A program made the position numbers and the translations under genes. Source: Nematostella vectensis (Eukaryota; Cnidaria; Anthozoa; Actiniaria; Edwardsiidae). From it: a stretch of 60,000 bases of DNA. How positions within the stretch are numbered: position 1 is the stretch's first letter; each line of letters opens with the position of its first letter. Below the pieces are notes generated by a model. It was not told the origin of the DNA, ran no database searches, and was given only the letters and a program-made list of their open reading frames with translations. Shown here piece by piece: positions 11,804-32,900 of the stretch. The stretch lies in NCBI RefSeq assembly GCF_932526225.1, contig NC_064042.1:15079040-15139039 (forward strand), written 5' to 3'.

Positions 11804-12600
11804 TTCCCTGCTAGCAGAGGCCTCTTTTCTCTGTATTTCGCTGGGCTAGAGTTCGCGTGGAAAAGATACCTCTGCCATGGGTCGCAAGTTCGTTTGATCA
11901 AACCGCCGTCCACGATCGTGGACGAGATCCAGAGCGCATGCTCCGTTCATTAATTACTGGCCACTATTTGAGCCCACAATGACTAGCGCATGCATGAAAC
12001 GTATATCCGCTGCGAAATAATAAGCCCGCATTCGAAACGGCGTCCTCCGTAGAAATATCACGCGACGAATTATAAAAGAAGCCATTCAATGCCTTATCTT
12101 CATTCAGAATTTTCTCTCTTTTGACTAACGAGTCAATCTTCCGTTTACATGTTTTGCATATTCTTCTGGGAATATCTGATCTAAGTTTACCAAAAAGTTT
12201 TGTAACATTTTCTTCGAATCCAACTGTGCGATATTTACATTGAAGAAACTCGCCTGCCCAGATGTCTTGAAATTAATCCCACAAACAAGACAAAACTCGT
12301 CTTTGCTGCGTTTGTTGTTCAATCTTTTTATTGACGTTTTAGGTGATTGAAATTGAACAGTTGTTTTTTTTTTTCGAAGAGGAGAACTAACCGGAGTTTG
12401 ATTCATGATTTTCGACTGAACCCATGCAAAGCATATTAGCATATTGACAGCTTTCGCGCGGTGGTACGGGTTTTGTCGGTCGCTTATTACCGCTCACGCA
12501 TGCGCAACAGAAACAGTCTCGACCCATGGCAGAGGTATCTTTTCTTCGCGAACTCCAGCCCAGCGAAATACAGAGAAAAGAGGCCTCTGCTAGCAGGGAA
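11804..12600. mobile_element. Mutator-like (MULE) non-autonomous transposon, 797 bp
   Basis: The 81-bp terminal inverted repeats at 11804-11884 and 12520-12600 differ at only three positions and begin TTCCCTGCTAGCAGAGGCC. The element is flanked on both sides by the 9-bp direct repeat CTTGCATCT (11795-11803 and 12601-12609). Long TIRs plus a 9-bp target duplication are the hallmark of Mutator-like elements. It inserted 37 bp after the stop codon of the PRKX-like gene, within its probable 3' UTR. No transposase is encoded; a small ORF lies inside on the minus strand. Confidence 0.9.
12125..12442 (-). CDS. Small ORF inside the Mutator-like element, possible zinc-finger N-terminus
   Basis: This is a 105-aa ORF; an internal ATG at 12405 would give 92 aa. 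It is Lys-rich at the start, then has a CxxC pair in FCLVCGINFKTSG followed by MLQNFLVNLDQIFPEEYAK. The layout recalls the first half of a treble-clef zinc-binding domain (ZAD/THAP-like), with the second Cys pair possibly on a lost or spliced exon; a GTAAAC donor follows EEYAKH. It is either a remnant of the element's own protein or captured host sequence. The function is not known. Confidence 0.35.
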   Translation of the reverse strand: MLICFAWVQSKIMNQTPVSSPLRKKKTTVQFQSPKTSIKRLNNKRSKDEFCLVCGINFKTSGQASFFNVNIAQLDSKKMLQNFLVNLDQIFPEEYAKHVNGRLTR

Positions 12601-12609
12601 CTTGCATCT

Positions 12610-14474
12610 ATGTGGTTGAGTATTTTTAACGTTGACTTTTCCAGTTCGAAGAAATGGCTTATTTTTTCAATGTGGGTAATAATCAGTTGACGACTTTTCG
12701 AGTTAGGCATATTGCAACCATGTGAATAGCACATGATATATACGGTTTTGTGATTGTTCGGCGCAAAGAAAAAAATAATTCTGGCGAAAGCCCAATGTCC
12801 TTTTCAACAGATCCTCGCAGCCATCGAATTCGCCAATTAAGTAAAAGAAATGTTTTCAAGATTTATTTTAGAGTTTTGGATTGGGATAGCCTTTATACAG
12901 ACCTCCGTAATTCCTACGGGCTAAATTGGGAGGGTAAAAAAAGTGTAGAGGGAGATAAATAAAAGAAAAAAGAAGTTACTTTGAGTTAGCGGAAGATTAA
13001 AGTAATGTACAGTTAAAAGTAAAGTACGGTATGAAGTATTAGAAATTGATTTTGGTGTCAACTGTGAAATAAAGCTCGTATTTCTTTGTTTGTTTTCAGT
13101 AAACTATTCGATCTACCAATGCATTTGGACCAAGCTCAAGAATCAATTCCCTGGAGTAATATTCAATTTAGCTTGATGTACTTATCAACGTCTCATTTCC
13201 TATTTATTTCACTGTAATTGTTTAGAAATGAGGAAAACATAGGGAAATATCTTCTAGGGCGTTAAACAAATCACGCGATTGTCCGTAACGTGTTATACAG
13301 GAAAGCAACCCAACGAGCTTTATTTTTACAAATAACGCAAGCCTTAATGTGCAGTGGTGTGTCTAGTTCACAATCTTGCCTCATTTACTGCGTTTTTAAG
13401 GATTTTGTGAATTCATCTTTAGAAATCTAGTCGACAAACTGTATCATGGCTTCCCTCAAGAAACCTTGGTGAATGGTCCTTGGTCAACACATAAATCTTT
13501 CCCTTCCAACATTCCAGCCAAAAGTGCTGACTAATCAGAAAGAACGATGTGTATTTCGGCTGCACTTGGAATGGAGCCTAGTCTCGCCCAGAATAAAAGC
13601 GGCGCGCAAATCCCTGGAACTGACCCAGGGCAGAGTTTGACTGAGAAAGCCAGAAAGCTGTTAAACAATTTTAAACCATTTGCCAGAGTTTGCAGAATAT
13701 TTCAAACAGCAATTCCTACATTTATCCTTTCTGAATATTACCTCTTTTTATACTTATACGCAAAGGGTTAAATTTTATATCATCAATTACAGCCTTTCTC
13801 ACACAAAATGGATAGAATCACACTTAGTACAAAACCCATTTGTGGGACCTCATTTCTTCCAGAGGAAGACTTCTATTTGAAAACATGCATGCTGATATAA
13901 GAATATAAGGATTTGTTATCGATTATTGTGAATATTTTGTACAGATACGAATAGAGCCAAACTATGGCTTAAGGGCGAGCTTTTTAAAGAGCTAATACAA
14001 ATTTTAAAATAACATTTTTGCATCAAATTTTCAAACAAAAGCCCCTGTATGTATTTTTATTTCGTCCAATAAAACCTGGAGTGTTTGATAATATATTGTC
14101 TTATTCATTTTGCTTGGCCATAACCATTCCTAATTAGGGCATAACCTTATATAGTCTTAACTCTATTTATGTTTCAGCTATGGAAAATGGGGGAAAGAAG
14201 ATGGGCCGACATTTCAAGCTTTACGAAACGATTAACATTTAGGCCTCTCGCGAGTAATTGTTTTCAAAAATTCGTTCAAATTGAAACCCGTAGAATCCCC
14301 TTCAAAGCGTGCAATCGATCTGATCTTTGGCGAACATAATCACCTAAACAATAATTTTACAGCTTTACATACCTGGAGTTAATTCATATCTTTCCATATT
14401 CCCTTTATGTTTAAAACCCTAAAAGCACCGTGGGTCGCAGCACGTGGTTCACCCAGTGCAAGCTTATTCGAAAC
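12610..14474. other. Intergenic, no gene seen
   Basis: This is A+T-rich sequence between the PRKX-like 3' end and the 23-bp minisatellite. There is an AATAAA at about 13068-13073. ORFs of 60-74 codons show no recognisable features. Confidence 0.6.
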
Positions 14475-15229
14475 AGGTGTATTACCTGGGACACAATAGG
14501 TGTATTACCAGGGACACAATAGGTGTATTACCAGGGTCACAATAGGTGTATTACCAGGGACACAATAGGTGTATTACCAGGGACACAATAGGTGTATTAC
14601 CAGGGTCACAATAGGTGTATTACCAGGGTCACAATAGGTGTATTACCAGGGACACAATAGGTGTATTACCAGGGACACAATAGGTGTATTACCAGGGTCA
14701 CAATAGGTGTATTACCAGGGGCACAATAGGTGTATTACCAGGGTCACAATAGGTGTATTACCATGGACACAATAGGTGTATTACCAGGGACACAATAGGT
14801 GTATTACCAGGGTCACAATAGGTGTATTACCAGGGACACAATAGGTGTATTACCAGGGTCACAATAGGTGCATTACCAGGAACACAATAGGTGTATTACC
14901 AGGAACACAATAGGTGTATTACCAGGGGCACAATAGGTGTATTACCAGGGTCACAATAGGTATATTACCAGGGTCACAATAGGTATATTACCAGGAACAC
15001 AATAGGTGTATTACCAGGGGCACAATAGGTGTATTACCAGGGTCACAATAGGTGTATTACCAGGGACACAATAGGTGTATTACCAGGGTCACAATAGGTG
15101 TATTACCAGGGACACAATAGGTGTATTACCAGGGTCACAATAGGTGTATTACCAGGGGCACAATAGGTGTATTACCTTGGACACAATAGGTGTATTACCA
15201 GGGTCACAATAGGTGCATTACCAGGGACA
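14475..15229. repeat. 23-bp minisatellite, about 33 copies
   Basis: The unit core is AGGTGTATTACCAGGG followed by (A/T/G)CACAAT, with an exact 23-bp spacing. Variation is mainly at the base after GGG. It lies just beyond the 3' end of SRCR gene M. Confidence 0.97.
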
Positions 15230-15262
15230 AACAGAACGCACTGCTTGTCGATCAAAGTCAGT

Positions 15263-15268
15263 TTTATT
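15263..15268 (-). terminator. Probable polyadenylation signal of SRCR gene M
   Basis: AATAAA on the minus strand lies about 365 bp past the stop codon at 15632, between the gene and the 23-bp array. The assignment rests on position only. Confidence 0.45.
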
Positions 15269-15631
15269 GAACTAATTATTCTTTATCACGAAGTGTTGTG
15301 AGCTGTCGCTCTCCTTCGCCAGATGCAGCTGGTGATAACTATAAAAACAATAATAAAAACACCGTTATTATCGTCTCTTGTATCACAGCGGTGCCAAGGG
15401 CACAAACAGCAAAACCTATTCCGTCAATACACCGTTCTGTGGGTAAAACAAATCGTCCTAAGCAAGCCTTCATTTGCTGAGGACAGACGCAATTACGTTA
15501 TTTTATGTTATTCTATTTATTTATATATTCCGACTCAGCTAACCCATTTCATGAGCAGTCATGGATAGTCATCAATATTAGGTGATTTTTGGTTTTCTGA
15601 CTTGTCACTTACATTTCCTGGAAGTCTCTGA

Positions 15632-24468
<8,837 letters not shown>

Positions 24469-25554
24469 GATAGACGCCTTTACTGTGTCCTGTGGGGAAG
24501 ACAAAATAAAAACCTTGCAGTCTTGTGACGTAGAAAAACAACAACAACATTAACATAAATTTGGGTTAGAGAGGCCCTACATTTTTTAAAAGCGCATTTC
24601 CTGATAAGCAAATTTTAGTTTGAGTTATATTTTACATCATATGATACGGATACAAAATAGAGAACAAACAAAGCTTGGATCACGAATAAAAAAAATGATA
24701 ACAATTAGAAATAAATATCTATAGTTTAGCGTCATTTAAGTTCTTCGTAAAGGATTATATCCAGACGGCATCTGTTGTAAAATACAACATCAATACGTTG
24801 TAAAGTGTCTTTTGCATACATCAAGTCTACGAAAGACGCCCTTATACTTTTTTAAAGTATAACACTATAAAAGCTACGCCCCATAGAAGATATTACATAT
24901 CTGTCAAACATATTGGCAAAATCAAACTATGAACTAGAACTTGCGAGAAATGTATGAAAGTGCTCACACTAACCAAAAACTGCGCGACGTGCTTTCCCTC
25001 AGATACTTGGGCGTGCTAGCAAGGTCTCTGCAATAAGTCTTTCCCCAAGTTGGCGTGCTGGGACACCGGAGATTCGGTTAAACAAGAAAAACAAACAATA
25101 TGAGGAAGGAAGGAAATAATTGACATGTGAAGTGTATATGATGTTTACTTTGCTGAAATATTGAAAACCAGAGATGGTATTTACCGAGATGCTACTAGAG
25201 AGGGTTTAAGAAATGAAGAGATTCGAAAGAGGGGTAAATGAAAGGAGCCCGTGGAGCCTCGGAAAGTTGTAAGGCGGTGTTGCGTTGATAATATGAATTT
25301 TTTGTCAGTAAATATTTCGAGGCGACAAAAGGTTAACTAGAGGTGTTTTTATGGCGGATAAACTAAGTTTTAAAATGCACACCTAGAAGTCACTTCTAGT
25401 GACTGAATGTAGCTCTACATAAATACTAAAAACTCATACTTAATATTAATACTAAGTTACATACACTAAGTTATATTTTCTTCAAGCGAAGATAAGTAAA
25501 ACTAAGCCAAAGTAAAACTAGCGATTTAAAGGTGTGGTGTCGACATTTACTATC

Positions 25555-26740
25555 ATACAAATGCTAAATACACCCTTTTCCTTCAACAAGAACGTCCGAT
25601 TTTCAGTTTAGGCTGGGCCTTTCTTATTTTTTTGGACATTTTAAGGCTGAATTTGTTCTTAACGATGTTCTTAACTCTTAGTGTATATAAGAATATATTA
25701 CTCAATGAATTATTAGGAAGAGAATTACACTAATCCTCAATAGCAATAATAAGGTTGTTATATGAACACAATTCAACTCTGCATTTTAGAACGCATCAGG
25801 ACTAAGAAAGAAAAAAAATTCCTGCTATCTCAGCCTAGGCATGTTCTTAAAATTTGGTGAAATCTCAGCCTGGAAGTTCTTATAAAAAGTTTTTATAAAA
25901 AAACGAGTGTATATCACTAATGTTTGCCGACAGCAGGTGTCTGATCACGATTAAGGCGACCGTCTACACATTCATTAAAGAAAGGAAATAGAAAACATAT
26001 ATAACGAAAATGAATAGAAACAAGATATCAAGATTTCCACATGCTCATCCGACTCAACTGAGAAAATATATGCATTTTATTAGCTATTTGACTTGTTTGA
26101 CAAAAGTAAAGGGTAAAAGTAAACTGTTCTTGTTTAATTACAATGTGAAGTGCAGGCATGTGACAACGCTGTTCCTATCAAAACTTGATGGTCATTTCGA
26201 TTTTGAAAGATTTTCAAAGATTTTAACTGGCATTTGTTGTTCGAATTCTTTTTTAACGAGACATAGGATGGTACATTTCCTTTACCGTCTAGACTTTTAT
26301 GAGCAGCCGATTTTCAGCCAAAACAACTTGGCAACTCAAAGTGAAGTTAGGTTAAAATATCAACTCCACAATTACGATAGAACAATGAAAATGAATAACA
26401 TTCTTTTTTATACAAGAACGTCTAATATTCAGTTGAGGTTTAGCCGTTCTTATTTTTGGAGCATTTTAAGGCTGAAAACGTTCTTATCGATTTTCTTAAA
26501 TTTCAGTGACCTGAAATCATACACACCAGCTGAGAATATACAATGAACTACACAAATGATCAATAACAATAGTATTTTAAGTCGCTAGTATGAGCACAAT
26601 TTAATCTTCATTTTTACAGCGATCACTGTAATGAAAAAGATATGCTATCTGAGCCTCGGCATGTTCTTAGCATGTTCTTAAATTTTGGCGAAATCCCATG
26701 CTGGACGGTCTTATAAAAAAGGTTCTTGTTAAAATAAAAA
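25555..26740. repeat. Two copies of a repeat of about 310 bp between the divergent SRCR genes
   Basis: 25555-25905 and about 26385-26740 share an ordered series of blocks: CAAGAACGTC, GGACATTTTAAGGCTGAA / GGAGCATTTTAAGGCTGAA, GCTATCT.AGCCT.GGCATG, TTCTTATAAAA and GAGTGTAT. The offset is about 830 bp. It is probably a transposon pair; each contains TATAAAA close to the start of gene P. The 178-codon ORF at 26010-26546 overlaps one copy and looks random. Confidence 0.6.
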
Positions 26741-26996
26741 TAAAAGAGTGTATTTGCTTTGTAATTGGGAAATCATTCCCCCGGATATTTCATGTTGGGC
26801 AACGTTGACAGTATTCGAAGATATTTTTTCTGAGCTTGAAATCTATATCAATAAGTCAGGTAAACAACGCTGCAGATTTTGTTCAATTGTGGGCTAAATT
26901 GGCAAACATGAATCGGTGAGATTGATTGTGGCTTTAGTGTGCTGGGTGATCTGGTATCTGGTGTGCACGGCATAGCGTCAGAGCAACAACCTCATC

Positions 26997-29900
26997 ATGA
27001 TTCTGGCCTTCGTACTTCTAGTTATTGCTCCTTTATCATCCTCATCGGGTAAGATCAACGACTATGATTTATAGATCCCATTGACGGATATAGGAATGGT
27101 TCCGTGGCTTCCATGGTCCACCCTTTTTATGTAAAATGGTACCCCTTTAGACGCAGACAATAGAGGGCTTGGAGACTTGGTATGAACTTAGTTGAACACT
27201 CTATCCACTGCTCTAAATTATTAAAACCTTTTTTCTTGTTATTTAAGCAAGTAAAGACATGGGGAAATAGCACCCCAAGGTTTTGCCAGGCTTAGGAAAC
27301 AGAAAAATGCTGTAAAATCTTCTTGCAATTCACTTTTTAACTTAAGGCATCAATGCTCTGCTTATATCAAAGGAACTTGGACGGCTATAGGTTATATGCT
27401 GCAGGTAGTCAAATTTGCTATTATTTATTGGGTTGATGTTAGGAGATAGGAACCCATTCAAGGAAAACTGATTACCAATAAATCGTGTTTAGCCGTAGCA
27501 ATCAGATGATAATACTTGTTTGATTCATGTTACTTTTGAGTAGACATCGATTTAAAACGAACCATTTGGGAAAACAAAGTATGACTAGAATTGGGGCTCT
27601 ATAGGTAAACAGAATACTTGTTTGTGGTAAAGAGGGAAATCGGGGAATATAAAACCAACCAGAGGAAGACGTGTGGTCAATACAAAATAAAACACCACCG
27701 GATATAGAAAAGAACAAGAAGAAAATAGTTCATTCACCACACCCTCCCTCCAGTACATTCTTTGCATACCCCCCTGTGGCTCATTCATCACATCTCATCT
27801 TCTAATGCATTCATCACACCCCCCTCTTGTATATTCATCACACCCCCTCTTGTATATTCATCACACACCCCTCTTGTATATTCATCACACCCCCCTCTTG
27901 TATATTCATCACACACCCCCTCTTGTATATTCATCACACACCCCTCTTGTATATTCATCACACACCCCCTCTTGTATATTCATCACACACCCCCTCTTGT
28001 ATATTCATCACACACCCCCCTCTTGTATATTCATCACACCCCCCCTCTTGTATATTCATCACACACCCCCTCTTGTATATTCATCACACCCCCCTCTTGT
28101 ATATTCATCACACCCCCCTCTTGTATATTCATCACACACCCTCTCTTGTATATTCATCACACACCCCTCTTGTATATTCATCACACACCCCCTCTTGTAT
28201 ATTCATCACACACCCTCTCTTGTATATTCATCACACACCCCCTCTTGTATATTCATCACACCCCCCTCTTGTATATTCATCACACACCCTCTCTTGTATA
28301 TTCATCACACACCCCCTCTTGTATATTCATCACACACCCCCTCTTGTATATTCATCACACACCCCCTCTTGTATATTCATCACACACCCTCTCTTGTATA
28401 TTCATCACACACCCTCTCTTGTATATTCATCACACACCCCTCTTGTATATTAATCACACCCCCCTCTTGTATATTCATCACACACCCCCTCTTGTATATT
28501 CATCACACCCCCCTGTTGTATATTCATCACACACCCCCTCTTGTATATTCATCACACACCCCCTCTTGTATATTCATCACACACTCCCTCTTGTATATTT
28601 ATCACACACCCTCTCTTGTATATTCATCACACACCCCCTCTTGTATATTCATCACACACCCCCTCTTGTATATTCATCACACCCCCCTCTTGTATATTCA
28701 TCACACCCCCCTCTTGTATATTCATCACACACCCCCTCTTGTATATTCATCACACCCCCCTCTTGTATATTCATCACACACCCCCTCTTGTATATTAATC
28801 ACACCCCCCTCTTGTATATTCATCACACACCCCCTCTTGTATATTCATCACACCCCCCTGTTGTATATTCATCACACACCCCCTCTTGTATATTCATCAC
28901 ACACCCCCTCTTGTATATTCATCACACCCCCTCTCTTGTATATTCATCACACACCCCCACTTGTATATTCATCACACACCCCCTCTTGTATATTCATTAC
29001 ACCCCCCTCTTGTATATTCATCACACTCCCCTCTTGTATATTCATCACACACACCCTCTTGTATATGCATCACACACCCCCTCTTGTATATTCATCACAC
29101 CCCCCCTCTTGTATATTCATCACACCCCCTCTTGAATATTCATCATACATCCCCCTCTTGTATATTCATCACACACCCCCTCTTGTATATTCATCACACC
29201 CCCCTCTTGTATATCCATCACACACCCCCTCTTGTATATTCATCACACATCCCTCTTGTATATTCATCACACCCCCCTCTTGTATATTCATCACACACCC
29301 CCTCTTGTATATTCATCACACACCCCTCTTGTATATTCATCACACACCCCCTCTTGTATATTCATCACACACCCCTCTTGTATATTTATCACACACCCCT
29401 TCTTGTATATTCATCACACCCCCCTCTTGTATATTCATCACACACCCCCTCTTGTATATTCATCACACACCCTCTCTTGTATATTCATTACACCCCCCTC
29501 TTGTATATTCATCACACACCCCTCTTGTATATTCATCACACACCCCCTCTTGTATATTCATCACACCCCCCTCTTGTATATTCATCACACACCCTCTCTT
29601 GTATATTCATCACACACCCCCTCTTGTATATTCATCACACACCCCCTCTTGTATATTCATCACACACCCCCTCTTGTATATTCATCACACACCCTCTCTT
29701 GTATATTCATCACACACCCTCTCTTGTATATTCATCACACACCCCTCTTGTATATTAATCACACCCCCCTCTTGTATATTCATCACACACCCCCTCTTGT
29801 ATATTCATCACACCCCCCTGTTGTATATTCATCACACACCCCCTCTTGTATATTCATCACACACCCCCTCTTGTATATTCATCACACACCCCCTCTTGTA

Positions 29901-32900
29901 TATTCATCACACACTCCCTCTTGTATATTTATCACACACCCTCTCTTGTATATTCATCACACACCCCCTCTTGTATATTCATCACACACCCCCTCTTGTA
30001 TATTCATCACACCCCCCTCTTGTATATTCATCACACCCCCCTCTTGTATATTCATCACACACCCCCTCTTGTATATTCATCACACCCCCCTCTTGTATAT
30101 TCATCACACACCCCCTCTTGTATATTAATCACACCCCCCTCTTGTATATTCATCACACACCCCCTCTTGTATATTCATCACACCCCCCTGTTGTATATTC
30201 ATCACACACCCCCTCTTGTATATTCATCACACACCCCCTCTTGTATATTCATCACACCCCCTCTCTTGTATATTCATCACACACCCCCACTTGTATATTC
30301 ATCACACACCCCCTCTTGTATATTCATTACACCCCCCTCTTGTATATTCATCACACTCCCCTCTTGTATATTCATCACACACACCCTCTTGTATATGCAT
30401 CACACACCCCCTCTTGTATATTCATCACACCCCCCCTCTTGTATATTCATCACACCCCCTCTTGAATATTCATCATACATCCCCCTCTTGTATATTCATC
30501 ACACACCCCCTCTTGTATATTCATCACACCCCCCTCTTGTATATCCATCACACACCCCCTCTTGTATATTCATCACACATCCCTCTTGTATATTCATCAC
30601 ACCCCCCTCTTGTATATTCATCACACACCCCCTCTTGTATATTCATCACACACCCCTCTTGTATATTCATCACACACCCCCTCTTGTATATTCATCACAC
30701 ACCCCTCTTGTATATTTATCACACACCCCTTCTTGTATATTCATCACACCCCCCTCTTGTATATTCATCACACACCCCCTCTTGTATATTCATCACACAC
30801 CCTCTCTTGTATATTCATTACACCCCCCTCTTGTATATTCATCACACACCCCTCTTGTATATTCATCACACACCCCCTCTTGTATATTCATCACACCCCC
30901 CTCTTGTATATTCATCACACACCCTCTCTTGTATATTCATCACACACCCCCTCTTGTATATTCATCACACACCCCCTCTTGTATATTCATCACACACCCC
31001 CTCTTGTATATTCATCACACACCCTCTCTTGTATATTCATCACACACCCTCTCTTGTATATTCATCACACACCCCTCTTGTATATTAATCACACCCCCCT
31101 CTTGTATATTCATCACACACCCCCTCTTGTATATTCATCACACCCCCCTGTTGTATATTCATCACACACCCCCTCTTGTATATTCATCACACACCCCCTC
31201 TTGTATATTCATCACACACTCCCTCTTGTATATTTATCACACACCCTCTCTTGTATATTCATCACACACCCCCTCTTGTATATTCATCACACACCCCCTC
31301 TTGTATATTCATCACACCCCCCTCTTGTATATTCATCACACCCCCCTCTTGTATATTCATCACACACCCCCTCTTGTATATTCATCACACCCCCCTCTTG
31401 TATATTCATCACACACCCCCTCTTGTATATTAATCACACCCCCCTCTTGTATATTCATCACACACCCCCTCTTGTATATTCATCACACCCCCCTGTTGTA
31501 TATTCATCACACACCCCCTCTTGTATATTCATCACACACCCCCTCTTGTATATTCATCACACACCCCCTCTTGTATATTCATCACACACCCCCTCTTGTA
31601 TATTCATCACACCCCCTCTCTTGTATATTCATCACACACCCCCACTTGTATATTCATCACACACCCCCTCTTGTATATTCATTACACCCCCCTCTTGTAT
31701 ATTCATCACACTCCCCTCTTGTATATTCATCACACACACCCTCTTGTATATGCATCACACACCCCCTCTTGTATATTCATCACACCCCCCCTCTTGTATA
31801 TTCATCACACCCCCTCTTGAATATTCATCATACATCCCCCTCTTGTATATTCATCACACACCCCCTCTTGTATATTCATCACACCCCCCTCTTGTATATC
31901 CATCACACACCCCCTCTTGTATATTCATCACACATCCCTCTTGTATATTCATCACACCCCCCTCTTGTATATTCATCACACACCCCCTCTTGTATATTCA
32001 TCACACACCCCTCTTGTATATTCATCACACACCCCCTCTTGTATATTCATCACACACCCCTCTTGTATATTTATCACACACCCCTTCTTGTATATTCATC
32101 ACACCCCCCTCTTGTATATTCATCACACACCCCCTCTTGTATATTCATCACACACCCTCTCTTGTATATTCATTACACCCCCCTCTTGTATATTCATCAC
32201 ACACCCTCTCTTGTATATTCATCACACCCCCCCTCTTGTATATTCAACACACCCCCCTCTTGTATATTCATCACACCCCCCCTCTTGTATATTCATCACA
32301 CCCCCCTCTTGTATATTCATCACACACCCCCTCTTGTATATTCATCACACACCCCTCTTGTATATTCATCACACACCCCCTCTTGTATATTCATCACACC
32401 CCCCTCTTGTATATTCATCACACACCCCCTCTTGTATATTCATCACACATCCCTCTTTTATATTCATCACACACCCCCTCTTGTATATTCATCACACACC
32501 CCCTCTTGTATATTCATCACACACCCCCTCTTGTATATTCATCACACACCCTCTCTTGTATATTCATCACACCCCCCTCTTGTATATTCATCACACACCC
32601 CCTCTTGTATATTCATCACACACGCCCTCTTGTATATTCATCACACCCCCCTCTTGTATATTCATCACACCCCCCTCTTGTATATTCATCACACACCCTC
32701 TCTTGTATATTCATCACACCCCCCTCTTGTATATTCATCACACACCCCCTCTTGTATATTCATCACACCCCCCCTCTTGTATATTCATCACACACGCCCT
32801 CTTGTATATTCATCACACCCCCCTCTTGTATATTCATCACACACCCCCTCTTGTATATTCATCACATCCCCCTCTTGTATATTCATCACACCCCCCCTCT

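Noticed and set aside
12387-12734. 115-codon minus-strand ORF across the right TIR of the Mutator-like element
   Set aside because: Spans transposon end and flank, and overlaps the TIR; chance frame.
14475-15229. CRISPR-like regular repeat array
   Set aside because: The 23-bp units are head to tail without spacers; it is a minisatellite in a eukaryotic genome.
26010-26546. 178-codon plus-strand ORF between the SRCR genes
   Set aside because: Low-complexity A+T-rich translation overlapping a dispersed repeat; no domain and no splice context.
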